In this document: positions 47,274 to 56,598 of the stretch, piece by piece
Position numbering within the stretch: the first letter of the stretch is position 1
Layout: every line of letters starts with the position of its first letter
Assembly: GCF_029338235.1 (NCBI RefSeq)
Contig: NZ_CP119785.1
Location: forward strand, 248,001-312,000
DNA: 64,000 bases
Source: Haloarcula rara
GTDB lineage: Archaea; Halobacteriota; Halobacteria; Halobacteriales; Haloarculaceae
Direction: 5' to 3'
Notes under the pieces: generated by a model
Told to the model about the DNA's origin: nothing
What the model saw: only the letters and a program-made list of their open reading frames with translations
Databases searched by the model: none
Made by a program: the position numbers and the translations under genes

Positions 47274-49892
47274 ATGACGGACCGCACCATACGCCTGGAA
47301 CTGACGGGGATGAGCTGTGCGAACTGCTCGGGGACCATCGAAGACCGTGTCGGCGAACTCGAGGGCGTCTCGTCGGTCGACGCCAACTACGCCACCGACG
47401 AGGGGAGCGTCACCTACGACCCCGACCAGGTGTCCCTTTCCGACATCGTCGACGCCGTCCACGACGCCGGCTACGGCGTCGACACCGAGACGGCGACCAT
47501 CGGTATCACGGACATGACCTGTTCGAACTGCGCCCAGACGAACACCGAGGCACTCGTTGGGGTCGCGGGCGTCGTCTCCGCGGACGTCAACTACGCCACC
47601 GACGAGGCACAGGTCACCTATCTCCCGTCGGTCACCTCTCTGTCGGAACTCTACGACGCCGTCGAGGCGGCCGGCTACTCGCCGGTCCGTGAGGGAGGCG
47701 GCGACAGTGACGACGGCCAGTCGTCAGAGGACCGCCGCGACGCCGCCCGGAACGCGGAGGTCCGAAAGCAGCGCCGGTTGACGCTGTTCGGCGCGGCGCT
47801 CTCGCTCCCGCTGCTGGTGTTCATGACCGACCACCTCCTCTCGCTGGGGCTGTTCGAGGCGACGCTGTTTGGGGTACCCCTTGGCTGGGTGCAGTTCGCG
47901 CTCGCGACGCCGGTCCAGATTGCGCTGGGCAAGCCGTTCTACGAGAACGCGTACAAGGCGCTGGTGAAGAACCGCCGGGCGAACATGGACGTGCTCATCG
48001 CGCTGGGCTCGACGACGGCCTACGGCTACTCGGTCATCGCCCTGCTGGGACTCATCGCCAGCACGGGGCTGTACTTCGACACGGCCGCCTTCATCCTCGT
48101 GTTCATCACGCTGGGTAACTTCCTGGAGGCCCGCTCGAAGTCCCAGGCCGGCGCGGCCATCCGCGAGTTGCTGGAGATGGAGGCCGACACCGCGACGGTC
48201 GTCCGCGAGGACGGGACCGAAGCGGAGATACCCCTCGACGAGGTCGCCGTCGGCGACCGGCTGAAGGTCCGCCCCGGCGAGAAGATTCCGACTGACGGCG
48301 TGGTTCGGGACGGCGGCAGCGCCGTCGACGAGTCGATGGTCACGGGCGAGTCGGTCCCAGTCGAGAAAGGCGAGGGCGACGAGGTCATCGGCGCGACGGT
48401 CAACCAGAACGGCGTCCTCGAGATAGAGGCGACGAAGGTCGGCTCGGAGACGGCGCTCCAGCAGATCGTCGAGCGCGTGAAAACCGCCCAGTCGCGCCAG
48501 CCGGACATCCAGAACGTCGCCGACCGCATCTCCGCGTACTTCGTCCCGGCGGTCATCGCCAACGCCGTCCTGTGGGCAGCCGTCTGGGCGCTGTTCCCCG
48601 ACGCCCTCGCGAGCTTCGTCGCGGCGCTGCCAATCTGGGGGCTCGCAGCGGGTGGCCCCGCCGCCGTCGGCGTCACCGAGTTCGCCGTCGTCGTCTTCGC
48701 CTCGGCGGTGCTCATCGCCTGTCCCTGTGCGCTGGGGCTGGCGACGCCCGCCGCGACGATGGTCGGGACCACCATCGGCGCGCGCAACGGCGTCCTGTTC
48801 AAGGGCGGCGACGTGCTGGAGACGGTCCGGGACATCGACACCGTCGTCTTCGACAAGACCGGGACGCTGACCGAGGGGGCGATGGAGCTGACCGACGTCG
48901 AGGTCGTCGGGCCGGCCGCCGACGGGAGCGGCCCCGACGCTGCTGCCGATGGGGGGGCCCTCGAAGAACGCCCCGAACTCACCGAGGCGTTCGTCCTCGA
49001 ACTCGCCGCCAGCGCCGAGAGCGGGAGCGAACACCCACTCGCCGAGGCAATCGTCGAGGGGGCCCGCGAGCGTGGCGTCGACTTTGCCGACGCCGAGGAG
49101 TTCGAGAACGTCCCCGGCCAGGGGGTGCGAGCGACCACCGACCACGGCGAGGTGCTGGTCGGGAACCGCAAGCTGCTCGCGGACAACGGCGTCGACACCG
49201 ACCCCGCCGAGGAGCGGATGGACGCCCTGGAGCGAGAGGGGAAGACGGCGATGCTAGTCGCACTGGCGGAACCTGAGACCGATACCTTCCGCCTCGTCGG
49301 CGTCGTCGCCGACGCGGACACGGTCAAAGACAGCGCCAAGCGCGCCGTCTCGGACCTCCGCGAGCGCGGGCTCGACGTGTGGATGATTACGGGCGACAAC
49401 GACCGGACCGCCCGCGCGGTCGCCGAGCAGGTCGGTATCGACCCCGACAACGTCCAGGCCGAGGTCCTCCCCGAGGAGAAGGCCGCCGCAGTCGAGGAAA
49501 TTCAGCGCGACGGGAGCCGGGCGATGATGGTCGGCGACGGCGTCAACGACGCCCCCGCGCTCGCGACGGCCACCGTGGGCTGTGCCATCGGCTCGGGCAC
49601 CGACGTGGCCATCGAGGCCGCCGACGTGACCCTCCTCAGAGACGACCCCGCCGACGTGCTGAAGACCATCCGCGTCTCCGAGGCCAGCCTCCGGAAGATA
49701 AAGCAGAATCTCTTCTGGGCGCTGGGGTACAACACGGTGATGATTCCGCTGGCCTCGCTGGGGCTGCTCCAGCCCGCGCTGGCCGCCGGAGCGATGGCCG
49801 CCTCGTCGGTGTCGGTGCTGGCAAACAGCCTCGCCTTCCGCCGGTATACGCCCGACGAGGACTACGAACTGCTGGGACGACTGCGGCCCTGA
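47274..49892 (+). CDS. copA: P1B-type copper-exporting ATPase
   Basis: 872 residues from ATG 47274; a GTG at 47232 would add 14. Two heavy-metal-associated domains are at the N-terminus, with [11 protein letters not shown] (Cys15/Cys18) and [11 protein letters not shown] (Cys83/Cys86). The membrane copper site [12 protein letters not shown] (CPC) lies near residue 481, phosphorylation site DKTGTLT near 527, and TGDN and VGDGVNDAP further on. A His-Pro in [10 protein letters not shown] marks the nucleotide site. It exports Cu+ from the cytoplasm. No copper chaperone gene is adjacent. Confidence 0.95.
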   Translation: MTDRTIRLELTGMSCANCSGTIEDRVGELEGVSSVDANYATDEGSVTYDPDQVSLSDIVDAVHDAGYGVDTETATIGITDMTCSNCAQTNTEALVGVAGVVSADVNYATDEAQVTYLPSVTSLSELYDAVEAAGYSPVREGGGDSDDGQSSEDRRDAARNAEVRKQRRLTLFGAALSLPLLVFMTDHLLSLGLFEATLFGVPLGWVQFALATPVQIALGKPFYENAYKALVKNRRANMDVLIALGSTTAYGYSVIALLGLIASTGLYFDTAAFILVFITLGNFLEARSKSQAGAAIRELLEMEADTATVVREDGTEAEIPLDEVAVGDRLKVRPGEKIPTDGVVRDGGSAVDESMVTGESVPVEKGEGDEVIGATVNQNGVLEIEATKVGSETALQQIVERVKTAQSRQPDIQNVADRISAYFVPAVIANAVLWAAVWALFPDALASFVAALPIWGLAAGGPAAVGVTEFAVVVFASAVLIACPCALGLATPAATMVGTTIGARNGVLFKGGDVLETVRDIDTVVFDKTGTLTEGAMELTDVEVVGPAADGSGPDAAADGGALEERPELTEAFVLELAASAESGSEHPLAEAIVEGARERGVDFADAEEFENVPGQGVRATTDHGEVLVGNRKLLADNGVDTDPAEERMDALEREGKTAMLVALAEPETDTFRLVGVVADADTVKDSAKRAVSDLRERGLDVWMITGDNDRTARAVAEQVGIDPDNVQAEVLPEEKAAAVEEIQRDGSRAMMVGDGVNDAPALATATVGCAIGSGTDVAIEAADVTLLRDDPADVLKTIRVSEASLRKIKQNLFWALGYNTVMIPLASLGLLQPALAAGAMAASSVSVLANSLAFRRYTPDEDYELLGRLRP

Positions 49893-49935
49893 GCATCCAG
49901 TACGTTCATACGAACAGAGCCCCGAGCCACGCCCA

Positions 49936-51720
49936 GTGAGCGAGTCGCAGCCGGCCGAGCGGAGCCAGCCGTCCCAGCGTCGCCAGCCGTCCCAGCGTCG
50001 CCAGCCGTCCCAGCGTCGCCAGCCGTCCCAGCGTCGCCAGCCGTCGGGCCTGGGGGTCCGCCTGCGTGCCCTCTGGCGCGCCCTCGTCGTCGCCTGGCAG
50101 TTCGTCCCCTTCCTGTGGGCGTGGGCCAGAGACCGCAAGCGGTTCCTGCTTTTCGGCCGGTCTCGCGACGTCACGAGCGAGCAGCGCGTCCAGCGGGCCC
50201 GCCGGCTGAAGACGACCTTCGTCGAGCTCGGGCCAGCCTTCATCAAGCTCGGGCAGATGCTGTCGACGCGACCCGACGCCCTGCCAGCGGAGTACATCGA
50301 GGTCCTCTCTGAGCTCCAGGACAGGGTGCCGCCGGAACCGTGGGCCGACATCGAGCCGCTACTGGAAACGGAGCTGGGCGCTCCCGTCGACGAGCGATTC
50401 GACGAGTTCGACACCGACCCCATCAGCGGCGCGTCGCTGGGACAGGTCTACGGGGCGAGCGTCGACGGCCAGCGCGTCGCGGTGAAGGTACTGCGACCTG
50501 GGATTCGCGAGCGTGTCGAGTCCGACCTGCGAGTGCTTTCGACGCTGACGCCACTGCTGGCCCGCGGCGCGGAGCCGGCCCAGGCCTATACCCTCGAGAA
50601 CCTGAGCGAGGAGTTCGCGGCCACCATCCGCGAGGAGATGGACTACGCCCACGAAGCGCGGATGTTACGGGATATCGGTGCGAGCTTCGCCGACCGCGAC
50701 GACGTGGCTATCCCAGAGGTCGTCGAGAGCCACTCGACGGACCGGGTGGTGACGATGACGTATCTCGACGGGGTGAAGATAGACGACGTGGCCAGCATCG
50801 ACGAAATGGGCGTCGACCGCGGCGAGCTGGTCCAGCGGCTCGAAGAGGTGTACATCCAGATGATAGTCGAGGACGGTCGCTTCCACGCCGACCCCCATCC
50901 CGGGAACCTCGCGGTGCAGGCAGACGGGACGCTGGTCTTCTACGACTTCGGGATGACCGGGCGGCTGGGCCCCCGCACCCGCGAGCAGCTGATGGAGTTC
51001 TACGTCGGGCTGGCGGCCGACGACGTCGACCGGGTGATGGACGCCTTCGTCGCGATGGGCGCGCTGGACCCCGCGGCGAACCGCGAGGTGATGGCCGAAG
51101 CGTTCGAAATCGTCATCGAGCAGTTCCGCGGCGAGGACATCAGCGACTATCGCGTCGAGCAGCTCGTGGGCCAGTTCGAGAGCCAGCTCTACGAGTTCCC
51201 GATGCGCCTGCCACAGGACCTGGCGCTCGTGGTCCGCGTGACCACGGTGCTTGAGGGGGTCTGTCGCACGCTCGACCCCGAGTTCGACTTCATCGAGATA
51301 ATCACCGACTACGTGATGGAACAGGGCGGGGCTGACGCCGGCGAGGCGATTCGCGAGGAGATACAGGAGACCGTCACCCAGGGCGCCCGCTCGCTCGTGA
51401 CGACGGCGCCACGGGCCGAGCGGGCCCTCGACATCGCCGAGCGCGGGGAGCTGACACTGGAGACCGTCCTCAGGGACGGCGACGGCCTCGCCCGGCAGAT
51501 GGCAAAGCGGCTGCTGCTTGGCTTTGTCGCGGCCGCCGGGATTCCGGTCGCGGCCCTCTTCTACGTCGACGCGACGCTCCCGTCGATGGCGCTGGCACTG
51601 GGAGTCACGGGACTCTCACTCGCCGCGCTGGTGTGGTCGTTCCGCCGGTCGCGGGGTAGCAGCCTCGGCTCGCCGCAGTTCACGCGCCACGAGATGCGTC
51701 GCCGCGAAGACCAGGGGTAG
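49936..51720 (+). CDS. AarF/UbiB-type (ABC1) kinase-like protein
   Basis: 594 residues from GTG 49936. After a repetitive QPSQRR N-terminus, ABC1 motifs follow: FIKLGQMLSTRPDALP (KxGQ), SGASLGQVYGASVDGQRVAV (alanine-rich nucleotide loop and Lys), EMDYAHEARMLRD, HADPHPGNLAV and FYDFGMTGRLGP. The C-terminus has two membrane helices (LLLGFVAAAGIPVAALFYVD and the one after it). UbiB/COQ8 relatives support quinone synthesis and have ATPase activity; in haloarchaea menaquinone metabolism is the reasonable guess. It converges tail to tail with the photolyase gene, one base apart. Confidence 0.9.
   Translation: MSESQPAERSQPSQRRQPSQRRQPSQRRQPSQRRQPSGLGVRLRALWRALVVAWQFVPFLWAWARDRKRFLLFGRSRDVTSEQRVQRARRLKTTFVELGPAFIKLGQMLSTRPDALPAEYIEVLSELQDRVPPEPWADIEPLLETELGAPVDERFDEFDTDPISGASLGQVYGASVDGQRVAVKVLRPGIRERVESDLRVLSTLTPLLARGAEPAQAYTLENLSEEFAATIREEMDYAHEARMLRDIGASFADRDDVAIPEVVESHSTDRVVTMTYLDGVKIDDVASIDEMGVDRGELVQRLEEVYIQMIVEDGRFHADPHPGNLAVQADGTLVFYDFGMTGRLGPRTREQLMEFYVGLAADDVDRVMDAFVAMGALDPAANREVMAEAFEIVIEQFRGEDISDYRVEQLVGQFESQLYEFPMRLPQDLALVVRVTTVLEGVCRTLDPEFDFIEIITDYVMEQGGADAGEAIREEIQETVTQGARSLVTTAPRAERALDIAERGELTLETVLRDGDGLARQMAKRLLLGFVAAAGIPVAALFYVDATLPSMALALGVTGLSLAALVWSFRRSRGSSLGSPQFTRHEMRRREDQG
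49966..50046 (+). repeat. 18-base tandem repeat in the aarF-like gene
   Basis: Four perfect copies of CAGCCGTCCCAGCGTCGC (49966-50037) plus a 9-base partial copy encode QPSQRR four times over. The repeat is in frame, so copy number changes would preserve the reading frame. It encodes a basic, unstructured N-terminal tail. Confidence 0.9.
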
Positions 51721-51721
51721 C

Positions 51722-53257
51722 TCACAGCTCCCCCTGTTCGGCCAGATTGCGTATCTCGTTGGCTCGGTCGCGAATCTTGGCCCACTCCTCGTCGTCCTTG
51801 TTGTCCACGTGGCTGTACATCAGTCCCATACGGTGGTTCGACCGCAGCGAGTCTTCGTTGCGGTCCAGGAAGTCCCAGTACAGGGCGTTGAACGGACAGG
51901 CCCCCTCGCCGGTTGTCTTTGTCTTGTAGTAGGGACAGCCCGAACAGTAGTCGCTCATCTTGTCAACGTAGTTGGCCGAGGCGGCGTACGGTTTCGTCGC
52001 GAAGACGCCGGCGCCGTACAGCCCCATCTCGACGACGTTGGGCGTTGTCACCCAGTGGAAGGCGTCGACGTAGCCCGCGTGAAACCAACGATTGAGCTGT
52101 GCGGGCTCGACGCCGTAGACGAGCCCGAAGTTCGCCAGAATCATCAGCCGCTCGATGTGGTGGGAGTAGCCCCGCTCCCGGACCCCGTCGACCACGTCCG
52201 AGAGACAGGCCATGTCGGTGTCGCCGGTCCAGTACAGCTCCGGCAACGGCTCATCGGCGCCGAGTTGATTGGCTCTCACCAGGTCGGGCATCTCCCGGCG
52301 GTAGACCTGGCGCATGAACTCCCGCCAGCCCAGTACCTGCCTGACGAATCCCTCCACACTGTTGAGCGGTGCTTCGCCGTCCTCGTAGGCCTCTATAGCA
52401 CGCTGAATGACCTCCTCGGGCAGGAGCAACCCGAGATTCAGCGACGTCGACAGCACACTGTGGCTCATCGCCCACTCCTCGCCTCGCATCGCGTCCTGGT
52501 ACGGGCCGAAGTCGGCGAGCCGGAGAGTGACGAAGTGGTCCAGGGCTTGTACCGCCTGTCGGCGCGTCACCGGCCAGCGGAACGGCTCGGGGTCAGCCCA
52601 ATCGCCGCCGTAGGGCGGGTCCTCGTAGCCGCCAGCGAAGGTCTCCTCGACCCACGCCGCTGTCTCGTGGACGATATCGTCGTAGTCGAAGCTGGGCGGG
52701 TCAGCCGGCTCCCAGTCGTCGGGCGGCGTCTCGCGGTTCTGGTCGTCGTAGTTCCACTCGCCGCCGACGGGGTCGCCACCGTGCATGAGATACCCTGTCT
52801 CGCGGCGCATGAACCGGTAGAAATCCTCGTGGCGATACCGGCCGTCGCTCGCCCACTCGTCGAACTGCTCGGCCGAGCAAAGGAACCGCTCGTCGGGAAC
52901 GAACGCCACCTCGCCGCCCGCAGCCGAGACCAGCGACTCGATGCGTTCGCGCGCGCCGTCGGCCTGTGGCTCGGTCGTCACCAGCCGGTCGTCGGGATGG
53001 GCCTCGAAGTGGGCGGCCAGTCCCTCGGCGAACGTGTCGACCCGCCTGTAGTCGACGGTCCGGCCCGCCTCGCGCAGCTCGTCCCGGAACCGACGCATCG
53101 CCGCAAACACCAGAGTCAGCTTCTGCGGGTGGTAGGGCAGCTTTCGGGCGAACGATTCGGCCTCGACGAGCAGGACACGCTCGTCGGGCTGTCGTGCCAA
53201 TGGCCCCCGATGGCGGACCAGGTGGTCACCCCGGAGCCACACCGTCACGGCTGACAC
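51722..53257 (-). CDS. Cryptochrome/photolyase of the Fe-S type (PhrB/CryB-like)
   Basis: 511 residues. The N-terminal alpha/beta domain opens VTVWLRGDHLVRHRGPLA. The FAD-binding C-terminal domain has VEGFVRQVLGWREFMRQVYR and RGYSHHIERLMILANFGLVY. The [4Fe-4S] cysteines are in DMACLSDVV, and in DYCSGCPYY and GEGACPFN. This set identifies FeS-BCP proteins, whose member PhrB is a (6-4) photolyase. It probably repairs (6-4) photoproducts with light, needing flavin, a lumazine-like antenna and the cluster. It converges with the AarF-like gene. Confidence 0.92.
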   Translation of the reverse strand: MSAVTVWLRGDHLVRHRGPLARQPDERVLLVEAESFARKLPYHPQKLTLVFAAMRRFRDELREAGRTVDYRRVDTFAEGLAAHFEAHPDDRLVTTEPQADGARERIESLVSAAGGEVAFVPDERFLCSAEQFDEWASDGRYRHEDFYRFMRRETGYLMHGGDPVGGEWNYDDQNRETPPDDWEPADPPSFDYDDIVHETAAWVEETFAGGYEDPPYGGDWADPEPFRWPVTRRQAVQALDHFVTLRLADFGPYQDAMRGEEWAMSHSVLSTSLNLGLLLPEEVIQRAIEAYEDGEAPLNSVEGFVRQVLGWREFMRQVYRREMPDLVRANQLGADEPLPELYWTGDTDMACLSDVVDGVRERGYSHHIERLMILANFGLVYGVEPAQLNRWFHAGYVDAFHWVTTPNVVEMGLYGAGVFATKPYAASANYVDKMSDYCSGCPYYKTKTTGEGACPFNALYWDFLDRNEDSLRSNHRMGLMYSHVDNKDDEEWAKIRDRANEIRNLAEQGEL

Positions 53258-53638
53258 CTCGCATACCTCTCACTTTCGGTGCCAGCGGCATCAATCCACG
53301 TCCGCACTACGGCGGCATCGACCGCGAGACTCGTTTGGCTCGTCGGCACTCCGTACGGGCGTGGCGGGAGTGAGTGAAGCCGAAGGCTTTTCGAACATCG
53401 AGAGACGCCGCCGGCGTCTCTCGGGATTCGAACCGGAGCAAGACGGTCGCTCACTTCGTTCGCACTGCGACTTGCAGGGTTCGAACTCCGTGTCCGTCGG
53501 CTCCTCACGTCCGTTCGTCGCACGACGGGCGTGGCGGGATTCGAACCCGAGGCGAGACTCGCTTCGCTCGTCTCGCGTGATTCGAATCCCGCCATGCCGG
53601 TTCGAGGCCGACTCGCTTCGCTCGTCGGCACTCTGCAC
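53258..53638. repeat. Array of tRNA-Arg 3'-end fragments (direct and inverted)
   Basis: A 381-base gap with no gene. At 53329-53369 a stretch near-identical to 53611-53651 (ACTCG.TT.GCTCGTCGGCAC then ACGGGCGTGGCGGGA) precedes a lost tRNA. At 53525-53549, ACGGGCGTGGCGGGATTCGA and on to CCCG repeat exactly the tRNA's 53637-53661. At 53581-53598 an inverted copy (TTCGAATCCCGCCATGCC) pairs with 53528-53545, giving a 71-base stem-loop. A 23-base palindrome (53400-53422) and two more TTCGAA-type T-loop fragments (about 53428 and 53480) follow the same theme. This looks like debris from repeated integration or duplication at the tRNA gene. Confidence 0.7.
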
Positions 53639-53711
53639 GGGCGTGGCGGGATTCGAACCCGCGCTCTAGGGGTTAGGAACCCCTCACCCTCGTCCACTAG
53701 GCCACACGCCC
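53639..53711 (-). tRNA. tRNA-Arg (anticodon CCU)
   Basis: 73 bases. Read on the minus strand it is GGGCGTG...CACGCCC (7-base acceptor stem), D arm GCCT...AGGG, anticodon stem AGGGG/CCCCT with loop TTCCTAA, giving anticodon CCT (CCU), and T arm GCGGG/CCCGC with TTCGAAT. There is no encoded CCA. It decodes the Arg codon AGG. Its 3' end matches several copies of the fragments to the left. Confidence 0.95.
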
Positions 53712-53743
53712 TCGGCGGGAATGAAAAAGGCCCGAAAACCCTG

Positions 53744-54034
53744 TTAGTTGCTGCTGGATTCGGTCGTCTTCTCTTCGGTCGTCTCGCTCGTGGTCTCGGT
53801 CGCCGAGTCGCCTGCAGCCTCGGTCGCCGAGTCGCTCGCGGTAGCACCCTCGCGCATCTCTTCGAGTTCCTGCTCGACTTCTTCGCGGCCTTTCTGGAAC
53901 TCGCCCATGGCCTCACCGGTCGAGCGAGCGAGCTTCGGAATCTTGTTGGCGCCGAACAGGAGCACGGCGATCAGGAGGATAACTAGCAGCTCCACCCCAC
54001 CGGGCACCCCGGGAAACAGGGGAATCTCAAACAT
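53744..54034 (-). CDS. tatA: Twin-arginine translocase subunit TatA
   Basis: 96 residues: MFEIPLFPGVPGGVELLVIL, then LIAVLLFGANKIPKLARSTG (the hinge FG and amphipathic helix) and EAMGEFQKGREEVEQELEE. The C-terminal tail is Ser/Thr/Glu-rich (ATASDSATEAAGDSATETTS). TatA forms the pore component for folded proteins with twin-arginine signals, the dominant export route in haloarchaea. No tatC is adjacent. A TATA-like CTATTATAG lies at 54058-54066 (24-32 bases upstream). Confidence 0.92.
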   Translation of the reverse strand: MFEIPLFPGVPGGVELLVILLIAVLLFGANKIPKLARSTGEAMGEFQKGREEVEQELEEMREGATASDSATEAAGDSATETTSETTEEKTTESSSN

Positions 54035-54214
54035 TGTGATGGGAAATTACGTGGTTGCTATTATAGTCTTTTTGTCTGTCCACGGATTCCTGAACGGGTT
54101 TTAAACGGTGTGAAATCGCTAATATCGCCATTTCGGTCGACAGTCAGGGACGCCGATATCAACCTTTTGCTGGCACTGTCATAGACAGACGGTGCCACGG
54201 CGACAGTGTAGCGC

Positions 54215-54451
54215 TTACTGCTGGACGAGCCGCGCGCTGACGTCGTCGAGCCACTCGGGGACGTCGAGGTCGGCGAGCGCGCCGTCGCGCCAGGTCGTCA
54301 CGACTTCGGTCTCGCCGCCGCGCGTGAGGTCTATCTGCCACTTGCGGCCGTCTTCGGCGGTGATGTTGAACCGGGCGCCGCCGTTTGCCAGCGTCGAGAC
54401 GTGTTCGACCGTCACCTCGATACCGGTGTAGACCTCCATCGTGTCGGGCAT
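54215..54451 (-). CDS. Conserved-looking haloarchaeal hypothetical protein
   Basis: 78 residues from ATG 54451: MPDTMEVYTGIEVTVEHVST, then LANGGARFNITAEDGRKWQI and TEVVTTWRDGALADLDVPEW. A short soluble beta-rich protein with no motif that I can name. Upstream TATA-like TATTTAAA at 54475-54482 (24-31 bases from the start) suggests a leaderless message. It is divergent from the peroxiredoxin gene at 54543. The gap to TatA (54035-54214) is 180 bases and empty. Confidence 0.65.
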   Translation of the reverse strand: MPDTMEVYTGIEVTVEHVSTLANGGARFNITAEDGRKWQIDLTRGGETEVVTTWRDGALADLDVPEWLDDVSARLVQQ

Positions 54452-54542
54452 ATCTGTCCCTATGTGCCGGCTGCTATTTAAACAACCCCGCACGTGGGGC
54501 CGGACCATCGGACTCATTTGTCTCGCACTCTGAGCCAGCGAT

Positions 54543-55016
54543 ATGATTTCAGTCGGCGACGAAGCGCCCGATTTCACCGCACCGCTCGCGAACGGCGACG
54601 TAGCCGAGATTTCCCTCTCCGACGCCGTCGCGGACGGACCGGTCGTGCTCGCCTTCTTCCCGGGCGCGTTCACGAGTGTCTGCAGCCACGAGATGGAGAC
54701 CTTCGACGACCGACTCGAAGAGTTCGCCGACGCGGGCGTCACTGTCTACGGCGTCAGCATCGACACGCCGTTCGCTCAGAACGCCTTCCGCGAGGAGATC
54801 GGGCTTGGCTTTGCCCTCATCAGCGACAGCAACCGCGACATCGTCGACGCCTACGACATCGCGATGGATTTCACCGCGCTGGGTGTCCACAACCTCGCCA
54901 AGCGAGCGGTGTTCGTCGTCGACGAGGACCGCACCGTCACGTACGCGTGGGTCAGCGACGACCCCGGCGTCGAACCCGACTACGACGAGGTCGTCGCGGC
55001 CGTCCGGGACGACTGA
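54543..55016 (+). CDS. Peroxiredoxin
   Basis: 157 residues of the AhpC/TSA fold: VGDEAPDFTAPLANGDVAEI, then VVLAFFPGAFTSVCSHEMET where Cys near residue 47 is the peroxidatic cysteine, GVTVYGVSIDTPFAQNAF, and LAKRAVFVVDEDRTVTYAWV. No second resolving cysteine is visible, so a 1-Cys type is likely. It reduces hydrogen and organic peroxides. It is divergent from the 54451 gene and 39 bases before the HD-domain gene, possibly one operon. Confidence 0.9.
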   Translation: MISVGDEAPDFTAPLANGDVAEISLSDAVADGPVVLAFFPGAFTSVCSHEMETFDDRLEEFADAGVTVYGVSIDTPFAQNAFREEIGLGFALISDSNRDIVDAYDIAMDFTALGVHNLAKRAVFVVDEDRTVTYAWVSDDPGVEPDYDEVVAAVRDD

Positions 55017-55055
55017 ACGCCCGGCTTTTTCTCGCTGGCCACACGTGCTAGACCC

Positions 55056-55868
55056 ATGAGTGAGAGCGACGACGAGGCGGGCGGCCGCATCTACGACCCC
55101 GACGCCGACCACGCGTTCCCCGACGAACGGGTCAACGACGTCCTCGCCATGCTGGCCGCCGACGAGGAAGTGCAGGCGTATCTCGAAGCCCAGAACGTCA
55201 ATCCCGTGGCTCGAAAACGCTACAACGACCACGGGACCAAACACATCAGCATCGTCCGGAACCGGGCGCTCTGTCTCTATGACCTGCTCAAACGGGGTGG
55301 CGTCGAGTTCAACGGCGCAACCGAGCAGGGCCTCGAAGAAGCAGACGAGGCGGTCATCATCGGACTCGCCGCGACGCTGCACGACATCGGCCACGTCGTC
55401 CACCGCGACGAGCATCCTTACTACTCGATTCCCCTCGCCGCCGACCTACTGGACCGCCTGCTCGAACCGTACTACGACATCGCTGCCCGCGTCCGCATGA
55501 AAGGCGAGGTGTTACACGCCATCCTCTGTCACCACACCGAGGAGGAACCGCTCACACTGGAGGCGGGCGTGGTCCGGGTCGCCGACGCCCTGGACATGGA
55601 GCGGGGCCGTTCGCGCATCCCCTACGAACGCGGCGGGCGCGGTATCAACACGGTCTCCAGTCAGGCCATCGAGACGGTGACGCTCACGAGCGGCGACGAC
55701 TACCCCGTCCTTGTGGAGATAGAGATGAACAACGCCGCCGGTGTCTATCAGGTCGACAACCTTCTGAAGGCGAAGCTGACCGACTCCGGTCTCGAAGGGA
55801 GCATACGTATCGTGGCGCTCAACAGCCACGAAAACGGCGACCGAATCGTCGAGCGGATCGAGCTCTGA
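55056..55868 (+). CDS. HD-domain metal-dependent phosphohydrolase
   Basis: 270 residues. Metal ligands of the HD fold are seen in HGTKHISIVRNRAL, LAATLHDIGHVVHRDEH (HD), ILCHHTEEE and VRVADALDMERGRSRI. The C-terminal third (VEIEMNNAAGVYQVDNLLKA...) may bind nucleotide or metal ligands. Enzymes of this type hydrolyse phosphoesters or nucleotides; the substrate is unknown. It follows the peroxiredoxin by 39 bases on the same strand. Confidence 0.85.
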   Translation: MSESDDEAGGRIYDPDADHAFPDERVNDVLAMLAADEEVQAYLEAQNVNPVARKRYNDHGTKHISIVRNRALCLYDLLKRGGVEFNGATEQGLEEADEAVIIGLAATLHDIGHVVHRDEHPYYSIPLAADLLDRLLEPYYDIAARVRMKGEVLHAILCHHTEEEPLTLEAGVVRVADALDMERGRSRIPYERGGRGINTVSSQAIETVTLTSGDDYPVLVEIEMNNAAGVYQVDNLLKAKLTDSGLEGSIRIVALNSHENGDRIVERIEL

Positions 55869-55925
55869 GCGACGGAACCTGAAAGCGACATAACTGTTTA
55901 GTACCGGCGAGCCCAACCTTTGTGC

Positions 55926-56285
55926 ATGAGTCTCATACCCCTCGACGAGCCGCGGGGTGACGGGCCGGACCCCGGCGGAGACGGCCCGAAAGACGCCTCT
56001 CTCGCCGATCGCTTCCTGTCCGGAGTGAGGGCAGTCCTGCTCGCGCTCCCCGGCGTCTCGGCGCTTTCGAGCAGTCGGGCCAGCGACCGGAGCGAGGCGT
56101 CCGTCGACACCAGCGGCGACGACACCTCGCCCGAGCGGAACGCACCGGCCGCACTCCCCGGCGGGCCAGCGAGTGGCCAGGTCGAGGTGGTCAGCACCGA
56201 GACCGACGACACCCTCACCGTCGAAGCCGTCGACAACCCCGACGCGACGATCAGTTCGGATACCTGGGAACCCGTCAGGCGGTAG
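55926..56285 (+). CDS. Low-complexity haloarchaeal hypothetical protein
   Basis: 119 residues from ATG 55926 (MSLIPLDEPRGDGPDPGGDG). Rich in Asp, Glu, Ser, Pro and Gly, with one moderately hydrophobic stretch (SGVRAVLLALPGVSALSSSR, about residues 32-51). The ending PDATISSDTWEPVRR is folded-looking. No family is known to me. It may be a small stress or regulatory protein. A TATA-like GTTTAGTAC at about 55894-55902 is some 24-32 bases upstream. Confidence 0.5.
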   Translation: MSLIPLDEPRGDGPDPGGDGPKDASLADRFLSGVRAVLLALPGVSALSSSRASDRSEASVDTSGDDTSPERNAPAALPGGPASGQVEVVSTETDDTLTVEAVDNPDATISSDTWEPVRR

Positions 56286-56390
56286 CTTGATTTCTCTCGG
56301 ATTGCAGTCGCTACGCTGCGCGCGGCTGATAGGCTTCAAATCCCTCCGCGAATACACTCGACGCTCGCGAAGTTGCTCGCGTTGAGAAGT

Positions 56391-56460
56391 GCGGCGGCCG
56401 GGATTTGAACCCGGGCCATGAGCTTGGAAGGCTCAGGTCCTACCACTAGACCACCGCCGC
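56391..56460 (-). tRNA. tRNA-Gly (anticodon UCC)
   Basis: 70 bases. On the minus strand: acceptor GCGGCGG/CCGCCGC, D arm region GTCTAGTGGTAGGAC, anticodon stem TGAGC/GCTCA with loop CTTCCAA giving TCC (UCC), T arm CCGGG/CCCGG around TTCAAAT. Decodes GGA (and by wobble GGG). No encoded CCA. The DNA on its right (56461-56598) is GC-rich with a short hairpin (ATGCTCGCTTTGCTCGCAT) and contains its promoter. Confidence 0.95.
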
Positions 56461-56598
56461 ATGCTCGCTTTGCTCGCATGCGGCGAGGTTCGCGAATCCG
56501 CCGGATTCGCTCACCACCGCCGCTCACTTGTCACGGCCCAGGTTTGGGAAGGTTTCAGGGCCGCGACGCGAGCGTATTACGCCATAGAGCCAAGGAGA

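Noticed and set aside
49966..50046. CRISPR-like tandem repeats
   Set aside because: Units are 18 bases, contiguous with no spacers, in frame within a coding sequence; not a CRISPR array.
53258..53638. Additional complete tRNA genes in the repeat field
   Set aside because: Only the acceptor and T-arm halves are present; no D arm or anticodon stem can be folded.
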